From positions 1 to 41,792 of the forward strand of contig JBARRP010000183.1 of NCBI GenBank assembly GCA_049644285.1: a stretch of 41,792 bases of DNA. Direction: 5' to 3'. The notes beneath the pieces were generated by a model that was not told where the DNA came from, searched no databases, and saw only the letters and a list, made by a program, of their open reading frames with translations. Source of the stretch: CAVRXT01 sp049644285. GTDB lineage: Bacteria; Acidobacteriota; Terriglobia; Acidiferrales; UBA7541. Positions 1-6,793 of the stretch are shown in pieces. Position 1 is the first letter of the stretch; the number at the start of each line of letters is the position of its first letter. A program made the position numbers and the translations under genes.

Positions 1-120
1 GTGACCCTTAACCGGATCGTAGTAGGAGTTCGGCAGGGTAATCCAGGCCGAGTTGTATTTCTCCGTGTAATTCAGATCGAGATGCGCGTAGGGCATCAAA
101 TGGACGCAGAAGAATTTCAT
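1..120 (-). CDS. LLM-class flavin-dependent oxidoreductase, N-terminal fragment (runs off the window)
   Basis: The first 40 codons read MKFFCVHLMPYAHLDLNYTE followed by a segment containing WITLPNSYYDP. This resembles the first strand and loop of bacterial luciferase-like (LLM) flavin monooxygenases that I recall beginning this way. Such enzymes use reduced flavin and oxygen to oxidise an organic substrate; the substrate cannot be told from a fragment. The ATG (118-120 on the plus strand, read in reverse) overlaps the TGA of the upstream alpha/beta hydrolase in an ATGA arrangement, so the two are probably co-translated and act in one catabolic step series. The gene is cut by the left edge of the window, not broken. 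Confidence 0.65.
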   Translation of the reverse strand, partial: MKFFCVHLMPYAHLDLNYTEKYNSAWITLPNSYYDPVKGH

Positions 121-902
121 GACTGCAATCCTTGAAGGAAGCAGGTCACGGTGCTGACGAACTCCGCCATCCTCTCGACCTGGGGAAGGTGACCGCAATC
201 TGGCAGGATTTCCAGGCGCGCGTTTGGGATCAGGTTGCGGAATGCCGACCCATATTGCGGCGGAATCACCTTATCCTCGGCGCCCCACACAATCAGGGTG
301 GGCAAAGTGACCCGATGTAGCCACTTGGCGAGGTGGGGATTGTAGAGCCGAGGTTGCCAAGTGAGCTTTGCCATGGTCAATCTGTTCTTGAGTTGGATAT
401 CCAGCTCTTCCTGGCTTGGCTCCTCGCGCAGCATAGCTTCAGCGAGCTTTTGGTCATAGAAGAGATTTTGGGCGAGTTCCTGCGCGGACCACAAAAAAAT
501 GTCGCCCTTCTGTACGCCCGGCACGTGGATGCCGGCCGGCGCCACGAGCGTGAGGGTACTTAGTAGGCGCTGATTGCGTACCGCGAGCTCGGCGGCAATC
601 CAGCCGCCCAGCGAGGCGCCGACCAGATGGACCTGCTTGAGGCCCAGGGCTTCGATGAAATCGAGGTAGAAATACGCGAGGTCGCTGACATTGTCGAGCC
701 AGGCCGGTGTCTCCGATTGGCCAAAGCCGGGGTGCTCCGGCACGATGACTTCGAAATTTCGGGACAGGGCCTCCATGAAAGGAAGCCAGCGGCCAGCCCC
801 CCGCGCGCCATGCAGAAACAGAAGGGGATGACCAGCACCCCCGCGCTGCACGCTTACGCTACAGCCGGCGATCCGCTCGAGTGAGTGATGAACATCCGTC
901 AT
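117..902 (-). CDS. alpha/beta hydrolase
   Basis: About 261 residues with a canonical alpha/beta-hydrolase layout: an oxyanion-hole HG motif in LLFLHGARGAG near residue 30, nucleophile elbow GASLGG with Ser near residue 97, an acid-containing strand VWGAEDKVIPP, and catalytic His in DCGHLPQVE near the C-terminus. This fits the MhpC/BphD-like or epoxide-hydrolase-like branch, acting on esters or C-C bonds of small organic molecules; the exact substrate is not visible. I prefer the ATG at 902 over a TTG at 917, because homology-like sequence starts only some 20 residues later and neither has a strong ribosome binding site. It overlaps the downstream flavin monooxygenase by 4 nt, which suggests one operon for degrading an organic compound. 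No signal peptide, so cytoplasmic. Confidence 0.85.
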   Translation of the reverse strand: MTDVHHSLERIAGCSVSVQRGGAGHPLLFLHGARGAGRWLPFMEALSRNFEVIVPEHPGFGQSETPAWLDNVSDLAYFYLDFIEALGLKQVHLVGASLGGWIAAELAVRNQRLLSTLTLVAPAGIHVPGVQKGDIFLWSAQELAQNLFYDQKLAEAMLREEPSQEELDIQLKNRLTMAKLTWQPRLYNPHLAKWLHRVTLPTLIVWGAEDKVIPPQYGSAFRNLIPNARLEILPDCGHLPQVERMAEFVSTVTCFLQGLQS

Positions 903-959
903 AAGAGAAAAGGGCAAGCATCACAAACGAAGTGGTCCACTGCGACGACACACCGAAAC

Positions 960-987
960 GGCCTAGGTCAGGCGAGACTGCTAGGCC
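960..987 (-). terminator. hairpin just after the NHL-protein stop, possible terminator
   Basis: GGCCTAG at 960-966 pairs with CTAGGCC at 981-987, and CAG/CTG can add three more pairs inside. It lies 3 nt beyond the TAA of the NHL-repeat gene in the minus-strand direction. The following T-run is short (GTTTCG), so it is at best a weak intrinsic terminator separating that gene from the hydrolase. Confidence 0.4.
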
Positions 988-990
988 TGC

Positions 991-2301
991 TTAATCCTTC
1001 CACGCGGCGCGAACCGGCTGGCCAACCAAGAAGTCTGGATTCGCGCCTTTCCTGGGGCGGAACTTCTGTGCTCGACCGTTGGAGACTTCGGCAGAGTAGA
1101 GGTTGCCCTCCTGGTCCACGCTGACCCCGTGGACTCCCCACATCGCTCCGGGCCAGTCACCCTGAGTGCCCCAGGAATACAGAAAGTGTCCGTCCAAATC
1201 GTACTTCAGGAGCTTCCATGTCTTGCTGTCGGGTGCCCAGAGATGCCGATCGGCGGACATATACAATTCGTAAACGGTCGACGGGTTGCCGTAGGTCCAC
1301 TGGTCGAGAAACTTGCCGTTCTCGTCGAAGACCTGGCAGCGGCGATTGGTGCGGTCGTTCACATAGACTCGCCGTGCCACGGGATCGACCGCAATGCCGT
1401 GCACCGCGTTGAAGTAGCCCGGACGGGTCTCGTTGGGAGGATTGCCCCGCTGGCCCCAGGCCAGCAGATACTTGCCATCTTTGTCGAATTTCACGACGCG
1501 GGTGTTGTTGTACCCATCCGCGACGAACATGGTACTGTCGGGGAGCCAAGCCAGGAATGTCGGCCGGTTGAAGTGCATGTCATCGGCTCCGGGCTGGTCG
1601 GGCGTCCCGAGCGTTTGGAGCAACTGCTTGCCATCATTCGTGAACTTGAAGATAGCGTGCCGCCCATCGTCGACAACCCACACGTTCTTTTCCGGATCGT
1701 AGGGATTGATATAGATGGCGTGCGGCCGCCTGAACTTCGAATTCCATTGCGACCAATCCTCGATAATGTTGCCCTGCGCATCCACGACGATCAGGCAATG
1801 CTCCCAACGAGCATCGACGCCCACCTTGCCTTCCCAACCAGGGCATGGGAGAACCTCGGGGTTGCCGCAAACTACGTCAGCGCCACCCTCTCCGGGTAGG
1901 GCGGCCACTGGGCCTTGTGAGGCGTTCCGAAACGGCGTTTCGTTGACGGGAAAAGAAAGGCTCGGCCCGAAATTAGGGATCGGAGTATTTTTCATCCTCG
2001 TCATTGCTGGCAGCTCGCCGCGCTGAACGATGAAGACCCGGTTCGGGTTCTGGGCGAAGATGCCCTCCACAGCTCCCCACGTCCACTTGTCATGTCCCGG
2101 AAGCGATGTCAGAGGCTTCGGCCAGTCGGGCACGACTTCATAAGGACCGGTGATGTCCTGGCCACCTTTCTCTCCTGGGACCGCCGCGAACCCAAATCCA
2201 GGTTTGGCCTGCGCCCGAACCGGCACCAGTGTTCTGGCCAGCAGCAACCCGATCACGATGCCAATAGCCATCGCCACGGCGGTCAGCACAACTCGGCGCA
2301 T
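991..2301 (-). CDS. exported NHL-repeat beta-propeller protein
   Basis: 436 residues. The first 30 residues contain a strong hydrophobic stretch (VVLTAVAMAIGIVIGLLLA), so the protein is a signal-peptide or N-terminally anchored exported protein. The rest carries repeated NHL-type blade sequences, for example PTFLAWLPDSTMFVADGYNN with VVKFDKDGKYLLAWG, and GIAVDPVARRVYVNDRTNRR with QVFDENGKFLDQW, consistent with a six-bladed propeller. Relatives include peptidyl-alpha-hydroxyglycine lyase-like and ligand-binding propellers; no catalytic set can be assigned with confidence. A good ribosome binding site (AGGAGA) precedes the ATG at 2301. It sits upstream of the hydrolase/flavin monooxygenase pair on the same strand, separated by about 88 nt and a hairpin, and may be part of the same catabolic locus. 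Confidence 0.75.
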   Translation of the reverse strand: MRRVVLTAVAMAIGIVIGLLLARTLVPVRAQAKPGFGFAAVPGEKGGQDITGPYEVVPDWPKPLTSLPGHDKWTWGAVEGIFAQNPNRVFIVQRGELPAMTRMKNTPIPNFGPSLSFPVNETPFRNASQGPVAALPGEGGADVVCGNPEVLPCPGWEGKVGVDARWEHCLIVVDAQGNIIEDWSQWNSKFRRPHAIYINPYDPEKNVWVVDDGRHAIFKFTNDGKQLLQTLGTPDQPGADDMHFNRPTFLAWLPDSTMFVADGYNNTRVVKFDKDGKYLLAWGQRGNPPNETRPGYFNAVHGIAVDPVARRVYVNDRTNRRCQVFDENGKFLDQWTYGNPSTVYELYMSADRHLWAPDSKTWKLLKYDLDGHFLYSWGTQGDWPGAMWGVHGVSVDQEGNLYSAEVSNGRAQKFRPRKGANPDFLVGQPVRAAWKD

Positions 2302-2520
2302 AAATCTTCTCCTGAAAGTCTCAAGCCATTCGGAATTTCCGGAACCAAAGTTATCGTGCGCTGGACCTTACGCCCGCCGCTGTCTCGTGTCAAGCTGGCA
2401 ACCTTGCGCGGAAACTACGTCGCGAATTAATCGGCATGAAGTAGTGAATGAACAAGACAGCGCGTTCGGTTCCCTCGTGTTTCAGGGGGGAATTCTCAGC
2501 AGCCGTTTCGGAAGATTGAG
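2302..2520. other. intergenic region between NHL gene and insertion sequence
   Basis: No gene is supported here. It should carry the promoter of the minus-strand NHL-repeat gene. A small perfect palindrome CGGAATTTCCG lies at 2331-2341, 30 nt upstream of that gene's start. An 11-nt sequence GAATTCTCAGC at 2490-2500 recurs in direct orientation on the other side of the insertion sequence (4401-4411). Confidence 0.5.
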
Positions 2521-2546
2521 GGGGGCTAGCCCAATCTAGCTCTGTT
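2521..2546 (+). repeat. left inverted repeat of the insertion sequence
   Basis: GGGGGCTA (2521-2528) and TCTGTT (2541-2546) are identical to the right end in inverted orientation. The 12 bases between them match at only 3 positions, giving two conserved blocks separated by a fixed-length spacer. Confidence 0.7.
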
Positions 2547-2654
2547 GGAGCGCTCTTTTGTCCCCTCGGGCAACCCTTCCGCAGTAGACTCCTATTTTCG
2601 CATTCACAGACGTGGCTTGATTTGTGATGCGTCTTATGGTATTTATACACTAAG

Positions 2655-3011
2655 ATGATCCATCGGGGCCAAGGAGCACTCGCTTCTCGATTGCGTCAGC
2701 GCAAGTTCCAGCTGCTGCGGCGTTTCTCTATCCCCGCCGATGCCCTCCCGGGTTCCCTCTCCCTTTCGCATCTCCGCTGCGGCAAGCCCACCTGTCATTG
2801 TGCCGATGACCGGGGCCACCCGGTCTGGTCGCTAACCTTTATGGTTCAGGGAAAAAAGCAGGTCCAGCACATCCCCAAAGATTGGGTCGAGGAGGTGCGG
2901 CGTCGGGTCAAGGCGGGACGGGAGTTTCAAGACGCTGTCCGCGAAGTGTTGGCGGCCAACGCACAATTGCTCATGCTGGAGCGCAAGAAGCCTAAGAAAA
3001 AGAAAAAATGA
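2655..3011 (+). CDS. DUF6788-like accessory protein of the insertion sequence
   Basis: 118 residues. The centre carries LSHLRCGKPTCHCADD (C-x4-C-x-C), a cysteine cluster that I associate with the DUF6788 family found beside IS transposases, followed by PVWSLTFMVQGKKQVQHIPK and a basic helix. The C-terminus is very lysine-rich (KKPKKKKK). This suggests a small nucleic-acid-binding, possibly metal-binding, helper for transposition; the role is inferred from position only. The TGA overlaps the ATG of the transposase (ATGA) inside an A-rich stretch, so the two products are translationally coupled or joined by slippage. Confidence 0.65.
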   Translation: MIHRGQGALASRLRQRKFQLLRRFSIPADALPGSLSLSHLRCGKPTCHCADDRGHPVWSLTFMVQGKKQVQHIPKDWVEEVRRRVKAGREFQDAVREVLAANAQLLMLERKKPKKKKK

Positions 3012-4201
3012 ACCGTTCGACGCCACGTCATCTGCTCCACTATGTGACACGGCGTCTTCGCCTCCGACGGTACCTCCAAGATCCTGGAGACGGTCGGCAA
3101 CAGCCCCAGATTCCGGCGCAGGCACTGCTGTGGGCCTTGCTGATCGGCCAAATCCTCCGCCAATCGAGTTTTCATGCCGTCGAGGCGCTGGTACGATCTT
3201 CGGCACGACGCACTCTGTCCATCGCAACTCCGTTCTGTGACGATACCTTGGGCTATTTCACCGAGCGGCTCGATCCCCACCCAACGCGGCAAGCCCTGCT
3301 CGCCCTCATGCGCAGCGCCAAGCGCAACAAGGCCTTCGACGATTGCCGCTGGATCGGTCTGGCCATCGACGGGACTGGTGCGGGATGGCGGGCCCAGCAG
3401 GGCTGCTCGTTCTGCCGCCCAAGGCGGAATGCCCAGAAACAGATTCTTGGCTATCAACATTCTTTCGTGATGATTAGCGTGGTGGGAACCGGCTTGTCTC
3501 TGCCCTGCGATGGGGAACCTTACGGCCCCGGTGACAGCGAGTACGCCGCCGGCCAGAGGTTATTGCGGCGGGTGATGGGGAGCATGGGAAAACGCTTTGC
3601 GCAATATGTGGTCGTCGATGGAGAATTTGCCACCGCACCGTTCCTGCATACGGCAGGAGAGCTCGGTCTTCGGGTGGTGGCACGGCTGAAAGACAATTTG
3701 CCGGAGTTATTCGCCGCCGCCCAGCAACGCTTTTCTTCCGGACCTCCCGCCACGATTTTTCAGCAGGGACCCGATCGCGTGGAGATGTGGGACGCCGAGG
3801 ACTTCGATCCCTGGGATACGCTGCACTGGGAGACCGTTCGCGTCTTCTGCTATCGCCAACACAAGCCGAACGGCACAGTGGTGGAAGCCTACTGGCTGAC
3901 GAATTTTCTTTCCTCCACAGTGGGCTCGCAATCTCTATTCCGCATGGCCAAAAGCCGCTGGGAGATCGAGAACCAAGGCTTCAACGATGCCAAGAGTCGT
4001 CACGGCCTCGAGCATATCTGTCATCACCATGCCAACAGTCTGCTGATCGGCTGGCTCCTCACCATGCTGGCCTTGACCATCGAACGACTCTACCGACTAC
4101 GGTACCTCCACCGTGGCAAACACCGGGTGCACAGCAGTGCCCAGTTGCTGCTGCTCTTGTGGCTCAGTCTTTCCCGACCGTGTGCCGCCAACAGCAGCTG
4201 A
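3008..4201 (+). CDS. DDE-type transposase (IS4-superfamily-like)
   Basis: 397 residues. Three acidic positions expected of an RNase-H-fold transposase are visible: Asp in IGLAIDGTGAGW near residue 121, Asp in YVVVDGEFAT near 204, and Glu in WEIENQGFNDAK near 320, the last resembling the conserved helix of IS4-like enzymes. It catalyses cut and rejoining of the element's ends. The N-terminal part (RRLRLRRYLQD) is strongly basic and probably binds DNA. Length fits a complete enzyme. It overlaps the accessory gene by 4 nt and depends on its translation or on frameshifting. The family within the IS4 superfamily cannot be fixed without a profile search. Confidence 0.85.
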   Translation: MNRSTPRHLLHYVTRRLRLRRYLQDPGDGRQQPQIPAQALLWALLIGQILRQSSFHAVEALVRSSARRTLSIATPFCDDTLGYFTERLDPHPTRQALLALMRSAKRNKAFDDCRWIGLAIDGTGAGWRAQQGCSFCRPRRNAQKQILGYQHSFVMISVVGTGLSLPCDGEPYGPGDSEYAAGQRLLRRVMGSMGKRFAQYVVVDGEFATAPFLHTAGELGLRVVARLKDNLPELFAAAQQRFSSGPPATIFQQGPDRVEMWDAEDFDPWDTLHWETVRVFCYRQHKPNGTVVEAYWLTNFLSSTVGSQSLFRMAKSRWEIENQGFNDAKSRHGLEHICHHHANSLLIGWLLTMLALTIERLYRLRYLHRGKHRVHSSAQLLLLLWLSLSRPCAANSS

Positions 4202-4289
4202 TGCACAGCAGGAAAAAACGAGAAGTTCCCTTTTTGTGCCTACGAACACCCCACATCGCAAGGACTCCATGAGGCGGCAAACTATAGGT

Positions 4290-4315
4290 AACAGACCTGT
4301 CTGCAAATAGCCCCC
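4290..4315 (-). repeat. right inverted repeat of the insertion sequence
   Basis: Read on the minus strand from 4315: GGGGGCTA, 12 bases, TCTGTT, the counterpart of 2521-2546. The internal 12 bases begin TTTGCAGACAGG and, with the following TCTG, contain the small palindrome CAGAC-AG-GTCTG. Confidence 0.7.
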
Positions 4316-4396
4316 TCCGGTTGCAAGCCGCCAGGGCGTAAGAAATCCTGCCTAGATCCCCGCTTCCCTCTCCGCCATCCTCAATTGTTCAGAAAT

Positions 4397-4436
4397 CGCT
4401 GAATTCTCAGCGGTACTCTTGCGCGGATTCGCGCAA
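4397..4436. other. two adjacent perfect hairpins between the insertion sequence and a small gene
   Basis: CGCTGA-ATTC-TCAGCG (4397-4412) is followed 6 nt later by TTGCGCG-GATT-CGCGCAA (4419-4436). Both stems are perfect with 4-nt loops. Neither is followed by a T-run, so they are not classical terminators. They lie 38 to 78 nt upstream of the small gene at 4475 and could be leader structures or protein-binding sites. Confidence 0.5.
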
Positions 4437-4474
4437 CAGTCCATACTATTTGAGGCCCATTAGCGGGCCAGGCC

Positions 4475-4735
4475 ATGGACGAGGGCAATAAACGCACCCC
4501 CACACAGGAAGAAATTGACGAGGAAAGCCGTAGGGTGCGCCGCCTGCGAATCCTGGTTCACCTCGCCCTTGATACTATCGCTGGCGGCGATCTTTCCGCA
4601 GAGGAAGCCGCCGGAATGGTGGCTGCCACTCGTCGTATTGCCCTGGAGCTGTTTCCCGGTAAAGAAAGCGCATTCGACCTGCTTTACCGGCCGAAATTTC
4701 AGCGGGTGATGCACGCGGTTTATCGCCTCCAATAG
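4475..4735 (+). CDS. small conserved-looking hypothetical protein (86 aa)
   Basis: I do not recognise this family. The 86-residue product is charged, mainly helical by composition, with no signal peptide or membrane segment. The N-terminus (DEGNKRTPTQEEIDEESRRV) is highly charged; the middle reads LVHLALDTIAGGDLSAEEAA and the end PGKESAFDLLYRPKFQRVMH. The codon use looks like the rest of the window, and the reading frame is well filled, so I take it as real. It is convergent with the minus-strand membrane methyltransferase (6 nt apart) and lies just downstream of the insertion sequence. A GGCCC/GGGCC inverted repeat (4454-4469) covers the usual ribosome-binding-site position, so no clear binding site is seen. 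Confidence 0.6.
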   Translation: MDEGNKRTPTQEEIDEESRRVRRLRILVHLALDTIAGGDLSAEEAAGMVAATRRIALELFPGKESAFDLLYRPKFQRVMHAVYRLQ

Positions 4736-4741
4736 CCCGTT

Positions 4742-5311
4742 TCAGCCCCGCTTCGCCGCCGCAAGCATCCGGAGCCACAGCAGCGCCAGTCCGACCAGAA
4801 ACCCCAGCGCTGCCTGATATTCGCGATTGCGCACATACTGCGCCCAGGAAAAGCCGTTGTTGTTTGGCGAGGGAGCGTCAGGAGGGTTTCGTGGCGGCCG
4901 GGGCCAGAACAGAGGCACGCGAGCTGCGTAAGCGTTGAAGACCGCTGCGTAGCGGGCGCGCAGCTGCGATTCTTCGCGGCGCATCACTGCCGGATAAAAC
5001 GCGAGGTAGTATCCGACGAGCAATGTGGCGGCCCAGATCGAACCGCCGGCAATCGCAAATCCGGCCGCCAACAGCGCGCTGCCAAAATAGAGTGGATTGC
5101 GAGTCCATGCGTAGGGCCCCGTAACGGTCAAGACCTCTTGTTTGCGAAGATGCCCTGCCGCCGCGCCACGGACGAAGAGGCCGGAAACGGCTACCGCCGC
5201 TCCCCACGCGATGGATCGGGGAGTTGGCGACGCGAGCAGTAAATAAAGCGCTGCAACTGGATATCCAGCTCGCACACGCCAGCGCACCCAGAAGTTCGTC
5301 TCACCAGCCAC
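4742..5311 (-). CDS. isoprenylcysteine carboxyl methyltransferase (ICMT)/PEMT-like membrane protein
   Basis: 189 residues with several membrane segments. The diagnostic region is TGPYAWTRNPLYFGSALLAA around residues 70-90, followed by EESQLRARYAAVFNAYAARV and a FWPR motif. This is the SAM-binding and catalytic signature of the ICMT/phospholipid methyltransferase family of inner-membrane enzymes. The substrate in bacteria is usually unknown; lipid or small-molecule methylation are possible. It starts with GTG at 5311, overlapping the TAG of waaC by 1 nt, and is the last gene of the LPS-core run, so a role in envelope lipid modification is a reasonable inference but unproven. An extra membrane segment follows at the C-terminus (ALGFLVGLALLWLRMLAAA). 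Confidence 0.8.
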   Translation of the reverse strand: MAGETNFWVRWRVRAGYPVAALYLLLASPTPRSIAWGAAVAVSGLFVRGAAAGHLRKQEVLTVTGPYAWTRNPLYFGSALLAAGFAIAGGSIWAATLLVGYYLAFYPAVMRREESQLRARYAAVFNAYAARVPLFWPRPPRNPPDAPSPNNNGFSWAQYVRNREYQAALGFLVGLALLWLRMLAAAKRG

Positions 5312-6312
5312 TAAGCCATCCCTAGCCTTCTCTCGATGGCCTCGACCACCTGCGTGACCGTAATGGAAAGCATCGATTCGGAGTGGGACGCACCGCGTTG
5401 GTAGGTGGTTTCTTCGGGACGGGCATTACGCACGACGATGTCCATAGGCGAGTAGGGCCCGTTGCGGGTAGGGTCGGTCGGCCCATAAAGCCCGACAACC
5501 GGCGTACCCAGTGCGCTCGCGAGATGGAGCGGCCCCGTATCCGCTGCGACGAAAAACTTCGCCCGCCGCAAGAGCGCCATCAACTGAGGAAGATCCATTT
5601 CGAGGAGCAATGGCTCAGGGGAGCCTGCCGACTTGCGGACTCGTTCAGCCAGTTCCCGCTCGCCGGGCCCGAAGCTCAGCACTCCGCGCCAGGCGTGGCG
5701 GTGTGCGAGCGCGCGGTGAAGTTCGGCGTAGCGTTCCGCAGGCCAGCACTTCGAAGCCCAACCTCCTCCCGGGCTGAAAGCATAAAACTCCGAGATTTGA
5801 TTGGCGCGTAATTGGGCTTGAATTTTCTCTTCGACCTCGGCCGGAATTCTCAGCGGAAAACGCACCGGAATCTTTCGAGCACCAACGGCCTCGACCAGCG
5901 AGAAGTTATGCTCGATCTTGTGCGCTCCGGCGGGATGGACTTTCTGGGTGTAGAGGAGCGAGGCTAAACCCTCGCGGACATATTCCCGATCAAATCCAAC
6001 TCGCCGCCGCGCGCCCGAAGCGTAAGCAAGAATTGCCGAACGATACAGAGACTGAAAATCGAGAGCGCAGCCGTAGTCCGCGGAGCGCAACTCTCGAATA
6101 CATGCGCCAATGCCCCACCAATCGCCGCGGTTCACGGTCACGACGTGGCTCAGATCAGAATTCCCTGATAGGAGCGCTTGCCAACGCCGGTCCACCAGCC
6201 AATCGATCCGCGCCTGCGGAAAGGATTCCCGGAGCGCAGCCGCGGCGGGGAGTGTGTGAACGATATCGCCCAGGGAACTCATTCGCACGAGCAGGAAGCG
6301 ATCCTCAGGCAT
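5311..6312 (-). CDS. waaC: lipopolysaccharide heptosyltransferase I
   Basis: 333 residues from ATG 6312. The GT9-family N-terminus is clear: LLVRMSSLGDIVHTLPAA, with the acceptor-side Asp in SLGD. In the second domain FSPGGGWASKCWPAERYAEL and FVAADTGPLHLASALG with LYGPTDPTRNGPY form the ADP-heptose pocket. It adds the first L,D-heptose to Kdo of the inner core at the cytoplasmic face. The reading frame extends upstream to 6492, but that part lies inside the adenylyltransferase gene and has no family resemblance, so ATG 6312, overlapping the upstream TGA by 8 nt, is the start. The call as I rather than II rests on the SLGDIVH/TDPTRNGPY features. Confidence 0.9.
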   Translation of the reverse strand: MPEDRFLLVRMSSLGDIVHTLPAAAALRESFPQARIDWLVDRRWQALLSGNSDLSHVVTVNRGDWWGIGACIRELRSADYGCALDFQSLYRSAILAYASGARRRVGFDREYVREGLASLLYTQKVHPAGAHKIEHNFSLVEAVGARKIPVRFPLRIPAEVEEKIQAQLRANQISEFYAFSPGGGWASKCWPAERYAELHRALAHRHAWRGVLSFGPGERELAERVRKSAGSPEPLLLEMDLPQLMALLRRAKFFVAADTGPLHLASALGTPVVGLYGPTDPTRNGPYSPMDIVVRNARPEETTYQRGASHSESMLSITVTQVVEAIERRLGMA

Positions 6313-6793
6313 TGCTACGACCGCGCACGCGCGCGAGCAACTCCCGAGTGGAATGGCGTTTCGTGTCTCCAACGATCGCCACGCGGATCCCGAGCTTCGC
6401 AGCAACAGCCCGCTCGGGCACAGTCTCGGCGGTGTAGTCAGTGCCTTTTGCGTGGACGTCCGGACGCAAATCCGCGAGCAAGGGCTCGACATTGGGTTCG
6501 TGGAAGATGGTCACGTAGTCCACCACAGCCAGCGCTGCGACCAGCTCGGCACGCGCCTGCTCGGGCAAAATCGGCCGGCCATCGCCCTTCAGCGCCTTGA
6601 CGCTGCTATCGGAATTGATCGCGGCGATCAACACGTCGCCTTCGTGTTTCGCGCCAACCAGATAGCGAATATGACCCGCGTGGAGAAGATCGAAGCAGCC
6701 ATTCGTCAATACGATCCGTTGGTTGTTTCCCCTGCGGCGCGTAATGGCCTCGATCAAGGCCGCCCGAGAGAGAATCTTCTCGCGCGTGTTCAT
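6305..6793 (-). CDS. rfaE2: D-glycero-beta-D-manno-heptose 1-phosphate adenylyltransferase
   Basis: 162 residues forming a single nucleotidyltransferase domain. NGCFDLLHAGHIRYL near residues 31-45 holds the HxGH signature, and the family C-terminal ISSTxxV-like segment appears here as VGDTKRHSTREL. It transfers AMP from ATP to heptose-1-phosphate, giving ADP-D,D-heptose. In enterobacteria this activity is fused to the kinase as HldE; here the two are separate genes joined by a 4-nt ATGA overlap (6790-6793), so equimolar synthesis is likely. It overlaps waaC by 8 nt downstream. Confidence 0.93.
   Translation of the reverse strand: MNTREKILSRAALIEAITRRRGNNQRIVLTNGCFDLLHAGHIRYLVGAKHEGDVLIAAINSDSSVKALKGDGRPILPEQARAELVAALAVVDYVTIFHEPNVEPLLADLRPDVHAKGTDYTAETVPERAVAAKLGIRVAIVGDTKRHSTRELLARVRGRSNA

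Larger units (their letters stand above)
2521..4315 (+). mobile_element. insertion sequence with DUF6788-like gene and DDE transposase
   Basis: An element of about 1.8 kb. The left end reads GGGGGCTA, 12 variable bases, TCTGTT (2521-2546). The right end, read on the opposite strand, has the same GGGGGCTA, 12 bases, TCTGTT layout (4315 back to 4290). The two cargo genes start 109 nt from the left end and stop 114 nt before the right end. No target-site duplication is obvious beside these ends, so exact borders may be off by a few bases. The transposase has a DDE layout close to the IS4 superfamily; I cannot name the IS family from the sequence alone. Both genes are full-looking, so the element may be intact. 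Confidence 0.75.
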
